DNA from: Bacteroidota bacterium | GTDB taxonomy: Bacteria; Bacteroidota; Ignavibacteria; Ignavibacteriales; Ignavibacteriaceae | Direction of reading: 5' to 3' | Assembly: GCA_020161395.1 (NCBI GenBank) | Contig: JAIUOE010000002.1 | Location: 558,001-622,000, forward strand | Length of the DNA: 64,000 nt | Shown: piece after piece, positions 9,490-17,149 of the stretch | How the letters are laid out: each line of letters starts with the position of its first letter | Position numbering within the stretch: position 1 is the stretch's first letter | The notes under the pieces: generated by a model | Databases searched by the model: none | The model's input: the letters and a program-made list of their open reading frames with translations, nothing else | Told to the model about the DNA's origin: nothing | Program-made: the position numbers and the translations under genes

Positions 9490-9635
9490 TAATCGAAAAA
9501 CGATGTATCCGGGAGAAAGGCAATAATCAGTTTTAATATACCAGTTGAACCACCCATTACCGGATTCAATCGTCAGTTTAATCATTATTACATCATCAAC
9601 TTTCTTTTCAAAGAAAAATTTCAGGAGAGATTCTT

Positions 9636-10223
9636 ATGAAGAAAAGTCTTTATTCACTCCTTGCCGTCGCCATGTTGACTACAGTTGTCATAACAGGATG
9701 CAAAGCCAAGGAAGAAAAATCACCGGCAGCACCAACACCAACCTCCCAGGAAGACCTCGTAAAAAGAGGAAAATACCTCGTAGACATTGCAGGATGCAAC
9801 GACTGCCACAGTCCCAAAGTTTTTGGCCCGAAAGGTCCCTCACCCGATCCAAACCTTCTCCTTTCAGGACACCCCGAAAATGTACCTCTTGATGCAATCG
9901 ACAAGAATGCTCTAAAATCATGGGTACTGTTCAACGGAATGAACACGGCAGCGGTAGGACCGTGGGGAGTTTCATTTGCAGCAAACATTACTTCGGACGA
10001 GACAGGAATAGGTACCTGGACAGAACAACAGTTTATCAAAGCGATGAGAGAAGGAAAATACAAAGGACTTGACAACACGAGACCGCTCCTTCCCCCAATG
10101 CCATGGCCATCGTATGCCAACATGACAGATGAAGACTTAAAAGCGGTATTTGCATTTCTGAAGACAACAAAACCCGTCAGAAATTCTGTACCTGCCCCAA
10201 TTGCAATAAAGGATATAAAATAA
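9636..10223 (+). CDS. Monohaem c-type cytochrome lipoprotein
   Basis: 195 residues. The N-terminus is a lipoprotein signal with lipobox VITGC (Cys22), followed by a Pro/Thr-rich linker. A single CxxCH haem site (CNDCH, near residue 50) and a late PMPW segment, with a Met suitable as the distal haem ligand, mark a class I cytochrome c domain. It is expected to be exported, lipidated and loaded with haem outside the cytoplasm, where it would carry electrons. A good Shine-Dalgarno (AGGAGAG) supports the start. It is monocistronic: terminators lie on both sides and the next gene is convergent. Its redox partner is not evident from the context. Confidence 0.88.
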   Translation: MKKSLYSLLAVAMLTTVVITGCKAKEEKSPAAPTPTSQEDLVKRGKYLVDIAGCNDCHSPKVFGPKGPSPDPNLLLSGHPENVPLDAIDKNALKSWVLFNGMNTAAVGPWGVSFAANITSDETGIGTWTEQQFIKAMREGKYKGLDNTRPLLPPMPWPSYANMTDEDLKAVFAFLKTTKPVRNSVPAPIAIKDIK

Positions 10224-10227
10224 ACCG

Positions 10228-10262
10228 AAAAGGGCTGCCTGATAACCGGGCAGCCCTTTTTC
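10228..10262. terminator. Bidirectional terminator between convergent genes
   Basis: GGGCTGCC (10232-10239) pairs with GGCAGCCC (10249-10256). A4 and T4 flanks extend the stem and serve as U-tracts on both strands. It serves the cytochrome gene and the convergent amidase-like gene. Confidence 0.9.
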
Positions 10263-10281
10263 TTATCTCCAAACCAACCCG

Positions 10282-13236
10282 CTACATCCCGAGATATTCC
10301 AACACGAGCTTCATGAATTTGTCCCTCTGCTCAGGAATAATAATTGTTTCAAAGGGAAAGCCAGATACAATAGATTTACGCAAACCTCGATAGCCCACCA
10401 CTGCGCTGTTTGTATTTTCCGCATATCGAAGAAGTGTTTCCCCCTCCTTTTCCGGATTTATCGCTTCAGGGGCTTCGACCCGGTAAATTTTATCTGAGTG
10501 AAGTGTATTAAATTCGAACTTCTCCCCAGCAAAAATACCGGCGTTGCTCACTCCAAATACCCTGCCCGATGTCGATGCGAAATGAGTGCCGAGTTTTGAT
10601 TTGAGCACTTCTGATCCAAATTTAACAGTCATTGAATCCACCTCCAGTTCAGAACCAGTATACGCCCCGCTGATAAAAAGCGATTTCCCCCCCGCAAGGT
10701 AAGTGGTCAGAAGATTCATCATGTTTGGTGTAAACAATCTGAAATTTTCAGATTTTACCGGTTCCAGTCCCAGCGATATTTCTGATCTTTTCTCTTCTCC
10801 TGCAATTATATCGACCAGATCGAATTTTTGCAGATCCACTTCACCCGATTCAACAGATTCATCACTTGTGCCGCTGAAAGAGAAACCCGCATTCAGAATT
10901 GATTCACCGTGAATTGCGGGATAATCGAATGTATTTCCGGCAATTACTTTGCATTCCATATTCGACTTGGAGGCTCCGAACCCGGGTGCATCATTCGATT
11001 TGAAATCGGATGCCCGATCAAAATCAACCTGCTCTCCGGTGAAGGCAACATCTTTGTTCAGTTGAACACCCTCGTCAAAATTAAACTGAAATCCCTCAAA
11101 ACCCGGTTTTTCGATTATCTTTGGCGCATCAAGCCTGTCAAAAGAGTTGACCACGAGAATTTTTCGGGACTTGTTTTTCCCCAAACCCGCAGCCAGAATT
11201 TCTGAAGGGAAACTCTCTCCGCCACTGTTGACTGCACAAACCTTGTAGCTGACAACCTGACCGACAGGGATCTGTTTGTCCGTGAATTGTGGTTCATAAG
11301 TGAACCTGCCATTGTCAAATCCGCCATTTCCGACTCTGCGGTAAACTACATATCCCGTTGGCGTTGCGGTTGGTTCAAGAGGGTCTTCCACAGGTTTCCA
11401 GCTTAACTTCACATCTTCACCGTCAAGTATCGCAGAAAAATTATTCACAGGAAGCGGTTGAACTGCAAAACGGCTTGAATTTGACGAACTGATAAATCTC
11501 AGCATTCCTTTGTAAATTGCCCTGGCTACAGCAAACTTGAATGAAGGCTGCCAGAAAAATTTCATTTCTGCAAAATTTTGGTGTGACAACAGTTCGAGCA
11601 GAATACCGGGTACATTCCCTCTTACTGCTTCTGCGTAATTGGCATCCATAAGTTCTCTGCGGGTCCACTTCCTGTCGAACAGTAATTTAATGTCATCAAC
11701 AATCTGACTTTGCACGATGTCTGCCAGGTCGCGGTTTGCCATCCTCGATCTTCCACCGGGGAAATATGTCGTATCCATCCCGACAGAACTGTAGATCATC
11801 AAGGTGCCTACAACCGAGTCACTTCCGAGAACACCCGCATCAGTATGCCATGCAAGTGACAAATCGACGGGTATTTTTAATCCCTCTTCACTCCTGTTTT
11901 TGTTCGGTCCTGCCGGACTTCCGCTAAGCCAATTGACATATTCACTTCTGGCTCTGTAATCATCAGTATAATCATCAATGTTCTTGTGAAGATTATACAC
12001 AAGAGTATCGTTCACACCGAGGTACTGGAGATAATACCGCGCAGCTTCAGCAAATTTAGGTCTGCCACTCGTTTTTCCATTCCTTTTAATTACTCCCGTG
12101 CCGCCACCAAACCGTACCGCGTCTGAAGTTACAACTCCCTGCTCATTACTTTTATCTGAAACTTTTACACACGCACCGTTTTTGTCTTTACCCTGTTTAA
12201 ATTTGAATGTCCCCAGATATACCCATGTGCCCCAACCTGCAGTCTGGTCAACTTTAAACGAAGTGCTCCCGCCGGCATGATTGACTGTATAGGTGGCATC
12301 CGAAACATTTTTACCGTCAGCGTCTTTTCCATATGATACATAAACTGCATATTCTCCCGTTTCGGGTATTGACGGTACATAAAACAAAGGATTTGACTCT
12401 TCCTTTTTTGTCCCGGCTCTTTGATAACTTCCGAGGCTGAATGGGTTAACATTTGCTTCGTAACCTTCTTTTTGAAAAAGAAATCCCTTGCCGGTTTTTT
12501 CCCACTCGGAACTGTTCTCAACAATGACATCACCGGTGCCACCATCGGCATCAACCACCACTTCATTTGTCTGAAAATCCCGTTCCCGGGGTAAAAAGAC
12601 TCCCGCTCCTGCATTCTCGAGCATCGGTACCAGATATGGAATCACTATCGAAGTGGTTAGCAGGTCTTCCACAGTTCCCCAGAGCCTTGCCCTCTGCCAC
12701 TGCCAGCGATCATCTTCGTGGCTGTAGTACCACCCGTGCGAATTCCAGACAACTACATTTCGACCAAAAAGCCCGTTCTCAATTATAAAAGGTTGATCGA
12801 GTTTTTTAACCAGTTGAAATGGTGGTCGCACTGCAGGCAGTCTGCTCTTATCAATGTCACTCTTCACTCTGTAATAATTCGGTACCATTTCCTTTAATTC
12901 AAAAGGACCGAGATAAATCTTCAATCCGTTCTTTGCATAACCGTTGGCATCCTTAAAATCCATAAACGACTTTGTCATGGTCGTTATATTTTCCTCTCTG
13001 ATGACTTTACCTGATGCCCGGCGATTCAGACCAATTACGAGTTCGCCGCCGGCAGTTAAATAAACAGTATCCACTCTCGCCGCTGCAGGCAGATTATATT
13101 TGGCAAAATCTTTTTTCAGCTCGGCAACAAGTTTTTTTCTAAATTCAGCAACTCCATTGTCACCCTGATTTTGTGCTCTCAAAGGCAGAATTAAAAACAA
13201 CAGGAGAGAAAAAACTATAATTTTTACACATTTCAT
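10282..13236 (-). CDS. Secreted N-acetylmuramoyl-L-alanine amidase-like protein with golvesin-type insert and FN3 domain
   Basis: 984 residues with a signal peptide (MKCVKIIVFSLLLFLILPLRAQ). Three stretches match the zinc/catalytic signature of Amidase_3 enzymes in order: NSHGW with His167, LAWHTDAG with His464, and GILLELLSHQNF with Glu548. The second zinc-ligand Glu could be one of the residues after His167. Between His167 and His464 lies a domain (about 225-378; YAVYVSY, VTSDAVRFGGG) typical of golvesin C-terminal-like carbohydrate-binding modules. A fibronectin-type segment follows (about 600-690). The tail has a GATase-like look and lacks a T9SS signature. It probably cleaves peptidoglycan or a related amide bond in the periplasm. 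Proteins of this layout are sometimes annotated as xanthan lyase, a name not supported by the motifs seen. Confidence 0.72.
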   Translation of the reverse strand: MKCVKIIVFSLLLFLILPLRAQNQGDNGVAEFRKKLVAELKKDFAKYNLPAAARVDTVYLTAGGELVIGLNRRASGKVIREENITTMTKSFMDFKDANGYAKNGLKIYLGPFELKEMVPNYYRVKSDIDKSRLPAVRPPFQLVKKLDQPFIIENGLFGRNVVVWNSHGWYYSHEDDRWQWQRARLWGTVEDLLTTSIVIPYLVPMLENAGAGVFLPRERDFQTNEVVVDADGGTGDVIVENSSEWEKTGKGFLFQKEGYEANVNPFSLGSYQRAGTKKEESNPLFYVPSIPETGEYAVYVSYGKDADGKNVSDATYTVNHAGGSTSFKVDQTAGWGTWVYLGTFKFKQGKDKNGACVKVSDKSNEQGVVTSDAVRFGGGTGVIKRNGKTSGRPKFAEAARYYLQYLGVNDTLVYNLHKNIDDYTDDYRARSEYVNWLSGSPAGPNKNRSEEGLKIPVDLSLAWHTDAGVLGSDSVVGTLMIYSSVGMDTTYFPGGRSRMANRDLADIVQSQIVDDIKLLFDRKWTRRELMDANYAEAVRGNVPGILLELLSHQNFAEMKFFWQPSFKFAVARAIYKGMLRFISSSNSSRFAVQPLPVNNFSAILDGEDVKLSWKPVEDPLEPTATPTGYVVYRRVGNGGFDNGRFTYEPQFTDKQIPVGQVVSYKVCAVNSGGESFPSEILAAGLGKNKSRKILVVNSFDRLDAPKIIEKPGFEGFQFNFDEGVQLNKDVAFTGEQVDFDRASDFKSNDAPGFGASKSNMECKVIAGNTFDYPAIHGESILNAGFSFSGTSDESVESGEVDLQKFDLVDIIAGEEKRSEISLGLEPVKSENFRLFTPNMMNLLTTYLAGGKSLFISGAYTGSELEVDSMTVKFGSEVLKSKLGTHFASTSGRVFGVSNAGIFAGEKFEFNTLHSDKIYRVEAPEAINPEKEGETLLRYAENTNSAVVGYRGLRKSIVSGFPFETIIIPEQRDKFMKLVLEYLGM

Positions 13237-13307
13237 TTATATCGGCTCGTTTTATATTTAAGAACTCAATTTTCAAAATTTAATCACCAAAACTTACAAA
13301 AACCCTG

Positions 13308-14060
13308 ATGAAGAAAAACAAAAACCTCGCCATTTTTTTATTTTTTGCTGCACTTGTTCAGATCTATGTCATCTACCACTATTACGAGAAGGGGAAGGAA
13401 AATGACAGAAAGGAAATATTTGTTCTAAGATCACAGGCTTTTGAGAAACTGACAACAGGCTACTTCGACTCGGCTGTAAAAATATATTCCAAAATTCTTG
13501 ATATCGACTCCAAAGACAGTTCTGCCCACCTCTTCAGAGGTCTTGCCTATCAGGGACAGAAAAAATATGACGAGGCAATTGCTGATTTTAATGAAGTGTT
13601 GTCAGAAGACCCGAACAAAGTTGATGCAATTATCCTGCTCGGGAATCTCTATTCAGAGAAAGGTGATGACAAAAAAGCAATCGAACATTATCTGAAGGCG
13701 GAGAAAATTGAACCGGGCAATCCACTTGTTCCTGTCTACAAATCGGCATATTTCCTGAAAATGAAGCAACCGGATGAGGCAATAACTGAACTGGAAAAAA
13801 TTCAAAAGATAAAACCCGATTTCGAAAGTCTGCAGGCATTTTTTGGTGAGGCGTATTTTTTAAAGGGTGAAATGAAACAGGCAGAAATATATCTTCAAAA
13901 TGCCTCTCAAATGAGCAGTGCAACCTCAAAAACCTGGCTGATGCTCGGAAGTGTGCTACAAGCGAAAGGAGATAAAAAGGGGGGGTGTGATGCTTTTAAT
14001 GAAGCAAACCGCAGCAATTCGAAAACTGCTGCGGATTCGCTTAAAAAATATTGTGAATAA
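13308..14060 (+). CDS. Membrane-anchored TPR protein
   Basis: 250 residues. An N-terminal hydrophobic segment (residues 8-25, AIFLFFAALVQIYVIY) preceded by lysines looks like an uncleaved anchor, leaving the rest outside the cytoplasm. From residue about 45 there are at least five tetratricopeptide repeats (for example AHLFRGLAYQGQKKYDEAI and AIILLGNLYSEKGDDKKAI). They make a protein-protein interaction scaffold. It is divergent from the amidase-like gene, with a shared 70-bp upstream region. No partner can be named. Its stop codon lies inside a terminator hairpin. Confidence 0.85.
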   Translation: MKKNKNLAIFLFFAALVQIYVIYHYYEKGKENDRKEIFVLRSQAFEKLTTGYFDSAVKIYSKILDIDSKDSSAHLFRGLAYQGQKKYDEAIADFNEVLSEDPNKVDAIILLGNLYSEKGDDKKAIEHYLKAEKIEPGNPLVPVYKSAYFLKMKQPDEAITELEKIQKIKPDFESLQAFFGEAYFLKGEMKQAEIYLQNASQMSSATSKTWLMLGSVLQAKGDKKGGCDAFNEANRSNSKTAADSLKKYCE

Positions 14061-14080
14061 AGGGAGTTACTTTATTTTTT
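14056..14080. terminator. Compact bidirectional terminator overlapping two stop codons
   Basis: AATAAAG (14056-14062) pairs with CTTTATT (14070-14076) around a 7-base loop, followed by T4. The left arm contains the TAA of the TPR gene, and the T-tract runs into the stop of the convergent gene at 14072. Confidence 0.75.
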
Positions 14081-15310
14081 GAGAGCAAACATTAAATTGC
14101 TTCTCCCCTGCTCCCAGTAATACCCGATACCAAAAGGCAAAGGTTTCACATTCCCTTTTTTGCGGTATTCTGCCTGAAGATCACCCTGCACTCTTCCTGC
14201 AAACATTGGTATCGGAGCAGTATAGGTTCCGTAGAATCTTCTCTCCCACTTCTTTTCATCGAAATATCTGAGGGGAATTCCGCTGTCTTCCTGAACCATA
14301 TATTTTGCGTTTTCAACAACAAAATTTCTGATTCCGTCGAATCCGCCCTGATGCATCAGATATGAAGCTGCCTTTGCCATCGAAGCGAAAGGTTGCATTT
14401 CCTTCACGAAAGCCTGGAAATCAGTTTTCTTTGGAAATCCACCATCTGAAAGATCTGTGCTGAAAAAGAAAAGTTTTTTCACGACCTTCTCTTCTTTGTC
14501 GGTGAATTTAATCATCACACCATCATATTTGGTCTTTGTTTTTCCTGATGAAGAGTCAGACTTTTCGTAGGTGAGCTTTCCCGTTTTGTCCAATTTGATA
14601 TACTCGATATCAAGCACTTTATGGTCTGTCTTTGCAAGAAACACCATCAGAACAGGTACAATACCGTTTACTCTGCCCGGCTGAAAATCGGATGCCATAT
14701 CGATGGTCTTGAAAAATCCGCCCGAGATGAGTGTTGCAAGAGAATTCTGAAGACTTGCGAGATAACCACTCAGGACATTTTTATCAAGTTTTTTCAAATC
14801 AGGCAACTGCCCTACCGGCTCAAGACCTATAAGTACATAATTGTTGAACGAAGGGAAAAATGTGTTTGCGAAAAGGAAATCAGGACCGCCGAACGGGTAG
14901 AAGAGGGTTTTACAGTCGGCAGAGATGTCTTTAAGCTCTGTTGCCACCCACTCTCTTATTGGAGCAAGTCTTTTCTTTTCCAAACCTGCCCACTTTGAAT
15001 CAAAGCTTTTTGCATGATTTTTCCATGTGTTTGCCTTAAAGAGTGGAGCGAGTTCACTGGTCGAGTCAACTTCGATGCCCGCAAAAAATTTCGCCATGTC
15101 GTCATACTTTGAGCCGTACTTTGTGGCATCGTATGCTTCTGTTGCGGTAACTGATTCAGCCTTTTTAGGGGTTTCTGCTTTTAATGTATCTTTTCCAGCA
15201 GGAGGAATGTCTCCGGCGTTTGCACTTTTATTGCAGGCTGCGAAAGAGAAGGAAGCCGTCATAACAGTGATTAAAAAGAGTACGGGGAATGATCTGATGA
15301 TTTTTTTCAT
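14072..15310 (-). CDS. Uncharacterised lipoprotein
   Basis: 412 residues. The N-terminus is a signal sequence with a lipobox-like FAAC (Cys25), followed by a low-complexity Ala/Lys/Thr linker up to about residue 60. The remainder is a soluble domain with YPFGGPDFLFANTFFP and FNNYVLIGLEPVGQLP as its most distinctive stretches. I do not recognise a catalytic motif or named family. It is the second gene in a minus-strand run, downstream of the NlpC/P60 gene with an 11-bp gap, so co-transcription with that cell-wall hydrolase is likely. A role in the envelope is therefore an inference from context and lipidation only. Confidence 0.75.
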   Translation of the reverse strand: MKKIIRSFPVLFLITVMTASFSFAACNKSANAGDIPPAGKDTLKAETPKKAESVTATEAYDATKYGSKYDDMAKFFAGIEVDSTSELAPLFKANTWKNHAKSFDSKWAGLEKKRLAPIREWVATELKDISADCKTLFYPFGGPDFLFANTFFPSFNNYVLIGLEPVGQLPDLKKLDKNVLSGYLASLQNSLATLISGGFFKTIDMASDFQPGRVNGIVPVLMVFLAKTDHKVLDIEYIKLDKTGKLTYEKSDSSSGKTKTKYDGVMIKFTDKEEKVVKKLFFFSTDLSDGGFPKKTDFQAFVKEMQPFASMAKAASYLMHQGGFDGIRNFVVENAKYMVQEDSGIPLRYFDEKKWERRFYGTYTAPIPMFAGRVQGDLQAEYRKKGNVKPLPFGIGYYWEQGRSNLMFALKK

Positions 15311-15321
15311 TTTCTATCCGT

Positions 15322-15888
15322 TTATTTTAGAATTCTTGTCGCTCTAATGAATCTTTTTTTGTAATACTGATTTTCCAGGGGGGTAATTACTACTCCAGTT
15401 TTTCTTCCTTCGGCATGGATGAACTTTATTTCACCGTTCGAATCCCTTTCGTATGCCATCCCGACATGGCCTATCCAGTTGGAGTTGACATTGCCGCCTC
15501 TGAAGAAGATTAAATCTCCCGGTTGAATTTTTGAATATGGAATATCTTGTCCGAGGATACACTGATCTGCTGGCATCCTGGGGATTGGTTTGCCGATTTT
15601 ATTATAAAGAAAATACATAAACCCCGAACAGTCAAAACCCCGTTCTGTTGTACCACCCCAGACATAAGGGTATCCTAAATATTTTCTTGCCAGCGACAAC
15701 AAATTATTTACGGTAGCCTGATCTGTGAAATAATCGGGTACTTTATATTCGTCATTTATGACCACCCCGGCGGGCAGCTTGTAAACATTTTCTAGATAAT
15801 CCCTGTGAAGTGTAATGAAATTTTGGTTTGGTAATGCTGAATTAAGTGAACTCATTATCGATAAAATATATATCAGATATGGTGCCAT
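15322..15888 (-). CDS. NlpC/P60 family endopeptidase
   Basis: 188 residues. The domain occupies about residues 65-185. YVWGGTTERGFDCSGF provides the catalytic Cys, IGHVGMA the first His, and FIHAEG the second polar/His position. PGDLIFF is the usual strand between them. The N-terminal hydrophobic stretch (MAPYLIYILSIMSSLNSA) is compatible with a weak signal peptide. Family members cut D-Glu to DAP or D-Ala type bonds in peptidoglycan stem peptides. A strong AGGAGG seven bases before the ATG fixes the start. It is followed at 11 bp by the orphan lipoprotein. Confidence 0.9.
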   Translation of the reverse strand: MAPYLIYILSIMSSLNSALPNQNFITLHRDYLENVYKLPAGVVINDEYKVPDYFTDQATVNNLLSLARKYLGYPYVWGGTTERGFDCSGFMYFLYNKIGKPIPRMPADQCILGQDIPYSKIQPGDLIFFRGGNVNSNWIGHVGMAYERDSNGEIKFIHAEGRKTGVVITPLENQYYKKRFIRATRILK

Positions 15889-15904
15889 AATCCTCCTGTT
15901 ATGT

Positions 15905-15956
15905 TATAAAAAAGGTCCGGTATTTCAATAATTAAGAGTGAATCACCGGACCGTTA
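15905..15956 (-). terminator. Terminator after the arginine decarboxylase gene
   Basis: On the minus strand GGTCCGGT (15952-15945) pairs perfectly with ACCGGACC (15921-15914). It is followed by T6 (15913-15908). It separates the decarboxylase from the NlpC/P60 gene. Confidence 0.85.
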
Positions 15957-15963
15957 ATTTCTT

Positions 15964-16509
15964 TTACGGAAGCAGAATTGCCGCTGCAATTACCGTCGTC
16001 CAAAGGCCGTTTTTATGACCTTCTGCAGACTGGGTTACATTAAACGAGCGAACAATTTTGCCCGACATTTTGTAAATATTTTCTCTTTCGCTCCAGTCAA
16101 CCTCGGGGTTAAAATCGATTCCCAGAGTGGTTGCAAGCATTGTGGCAGCAAGGTCTTCCGCATATTCGCCGCACACTTTTTCCGTCTCACCGTAAGGATG
16201 GTGTTCTGATAGATATCCATAAAGACTTTTATCGGCAGGTATGGCTACACCAATCGAAGAGGCGATCAGTCTGTTCGGTTCATTTGTCTGGTTACGGGCC
16301 ATAACACAAAAAGTAACCTGACCGGGTTTTAAATATTTGAGACCCTCTTCCTTCGAAATTCTTTTGCAATCGGGGGGATAGATACTGCTGACTGTAACCA
16401 GGTTACACATCTCAATTCCGGCACCTCTTAATGCAAGCTCGAAAGAAGCTAAATAATCTTTATGTCTGCCAACGCCTTTGGTAAAAAACATCCGAGAAGG
16501 TACGAACAC
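15964..16509 (-). CDS. pdaD: Pyruvoyl-dependent arginine decarboxylase
   Basis: 181 residues, the normal length for the PvlArgDC family. [14 protein letters not shown] (36-49) contains the Ser-Ser pair (41-42) where family members self-cleave; the second Ser becomes the pyruvoyl cofactor. [11 protein letters not shown] at the N-terminus and the late [14 protein letters not shown] stretch are also typical. The enzyme makes agmatine from arginine as the entry to polyamine synthesis. The start is a GTG preceded by AGGAAGGAG at a good distance. It lies between smpB (upstream, 43-bp gap) and its own terminator, so it may be read with smpB. No agmatinase or other polyamine gene is nearby. Confidence 0.9.
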   Translation of the reverse strand: MFVPSRMFFTKGVGRHKDYLASFELALRGAGIEMCNLVTVSSIYPPDCKRISKEEGLKYLKPGQVTFCVMARNQTNEPNRLIASSIGVAIPADKSLYGYLSEHHPYGETEKVCGEYAEDLAATMLATTLGIDFNPEVDWSERENIYKMSGKIVRSFNVTQSAEGHKNGLWTTVIAAAILLP

Positions 16510-16552
16510 CTTTTTTCTCCTTCCTGTTTTTATTTAAAAAAATAAAAATGAA

Positions 16553-17005
16553 CTAATATTTGCTCCTCTTTCTTTCTCTTTCCATCTCTCTTTTCGCAAT
16601 CGACTCTCTCTTGTCATAAAGTTTTTTACCTTTGGCAAGGGCAATTTCAACTTTAACTTTGCCATTTTTGAAATAGAGAGCAAGAGGAATAATCGTGTAC
16701 CCTTTTTCTTTGACTTTCTGATTCAACTTCTTTATTTCAACCGCATTGAGGAGAAGTTTTCTGTCTCTGAAAGGATCATGATTATTAATGTTTCCCTGAG
16801 AATATTCGGAGATGTGGGCACTTTTCAACCAGGCTTCATTGTTTACAATTTCCACAAATCCGTCGGTCAGATTGCACTTCCCGGCACGAAGTGATTTAAC
16901 TTCGGTTCCGTGGAGCACAATTCCAGCTTCAAACGATTGTATAATACTGTATTCAAAGTGAGCTTTTCGATTTCTCACTATTATTTTGATATTTGCCTGT
17001 TCCAC
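16553..17005 (-). CDS. smpB: SsrA-binding protein SmpB
   Basis: 150 residues from GTG 17005. [32 protein letters not shown] and [10 protein letters not shown] are diagnostic of SmpB. The protein binds tmRNA and takes the place of the codon-anticodon helix when stalled ribosomes are rescued. The C-terminal tail is basic and helical, as needed for the mRNA channel. An ATG at 17044 would add 14 residues ([13 protein letters not shown]) not found in the family, so the internal GTG is preferred, though its Shine-Dalgarno is weak. No ssrA RNA gene was recognised nearby. Confidence 0.93.
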   Translation of the reverse strand: MEQANIKIIVRNRKAHFEYSIIQSFEAGIVLHGTEVKSLRAGKCNLTDGFVEIVNNEAWLKSAHISEYSQGNINNHDPFRDRKLLLNAVEIKKLNQKVKEKGYTIIPLALYFKNGKVKVEIALAKGKKLYDKRESIAKREMERERKRSKY

Positions 17006-17048
17006 TTGCCTAATCTTGAATATTCGAACTTTAAATATATGCAATAAA

Positions 17049-17124
17049 AGTCACAGAGTAACGAATTTGTAAAACAGGGAAAAAAAATTACTTCCCGGGG
17101 TTACGGTTTCGGTACTCTGTGACT
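17049..17124. repeat. Inverted repeat with CACAGAG core, 3' of a T9SS gene
   Basis: AGTCACAGAGTA (17049-17060) and TACTCTGTGACT (17113-17124) are perfect 12-bp inverted copies 52 bp apart. They begin 26 bp past the stop of the T9SS cargo gene. They share the CACAGAG core with the larger repeat clusters at 27665 and 32066. Confidence 0.75.
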
Positions 17125-17149
17125 CTTTACAATGAAGCTGATAAACGGA

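Noticed and set aside
9545-9892. 115-codon ORF overlapping the cytochrome gene start
   Set aside because: Out of frame with a gene that has a lipobox, a CxxCH site and a good ribosome-binding site.
9650-10123. 157-codon minus-strand ORF opposite the cytochrome gene
   Set aside because: Antisense shadow with no motifs; the plus-strand gene explains the region.
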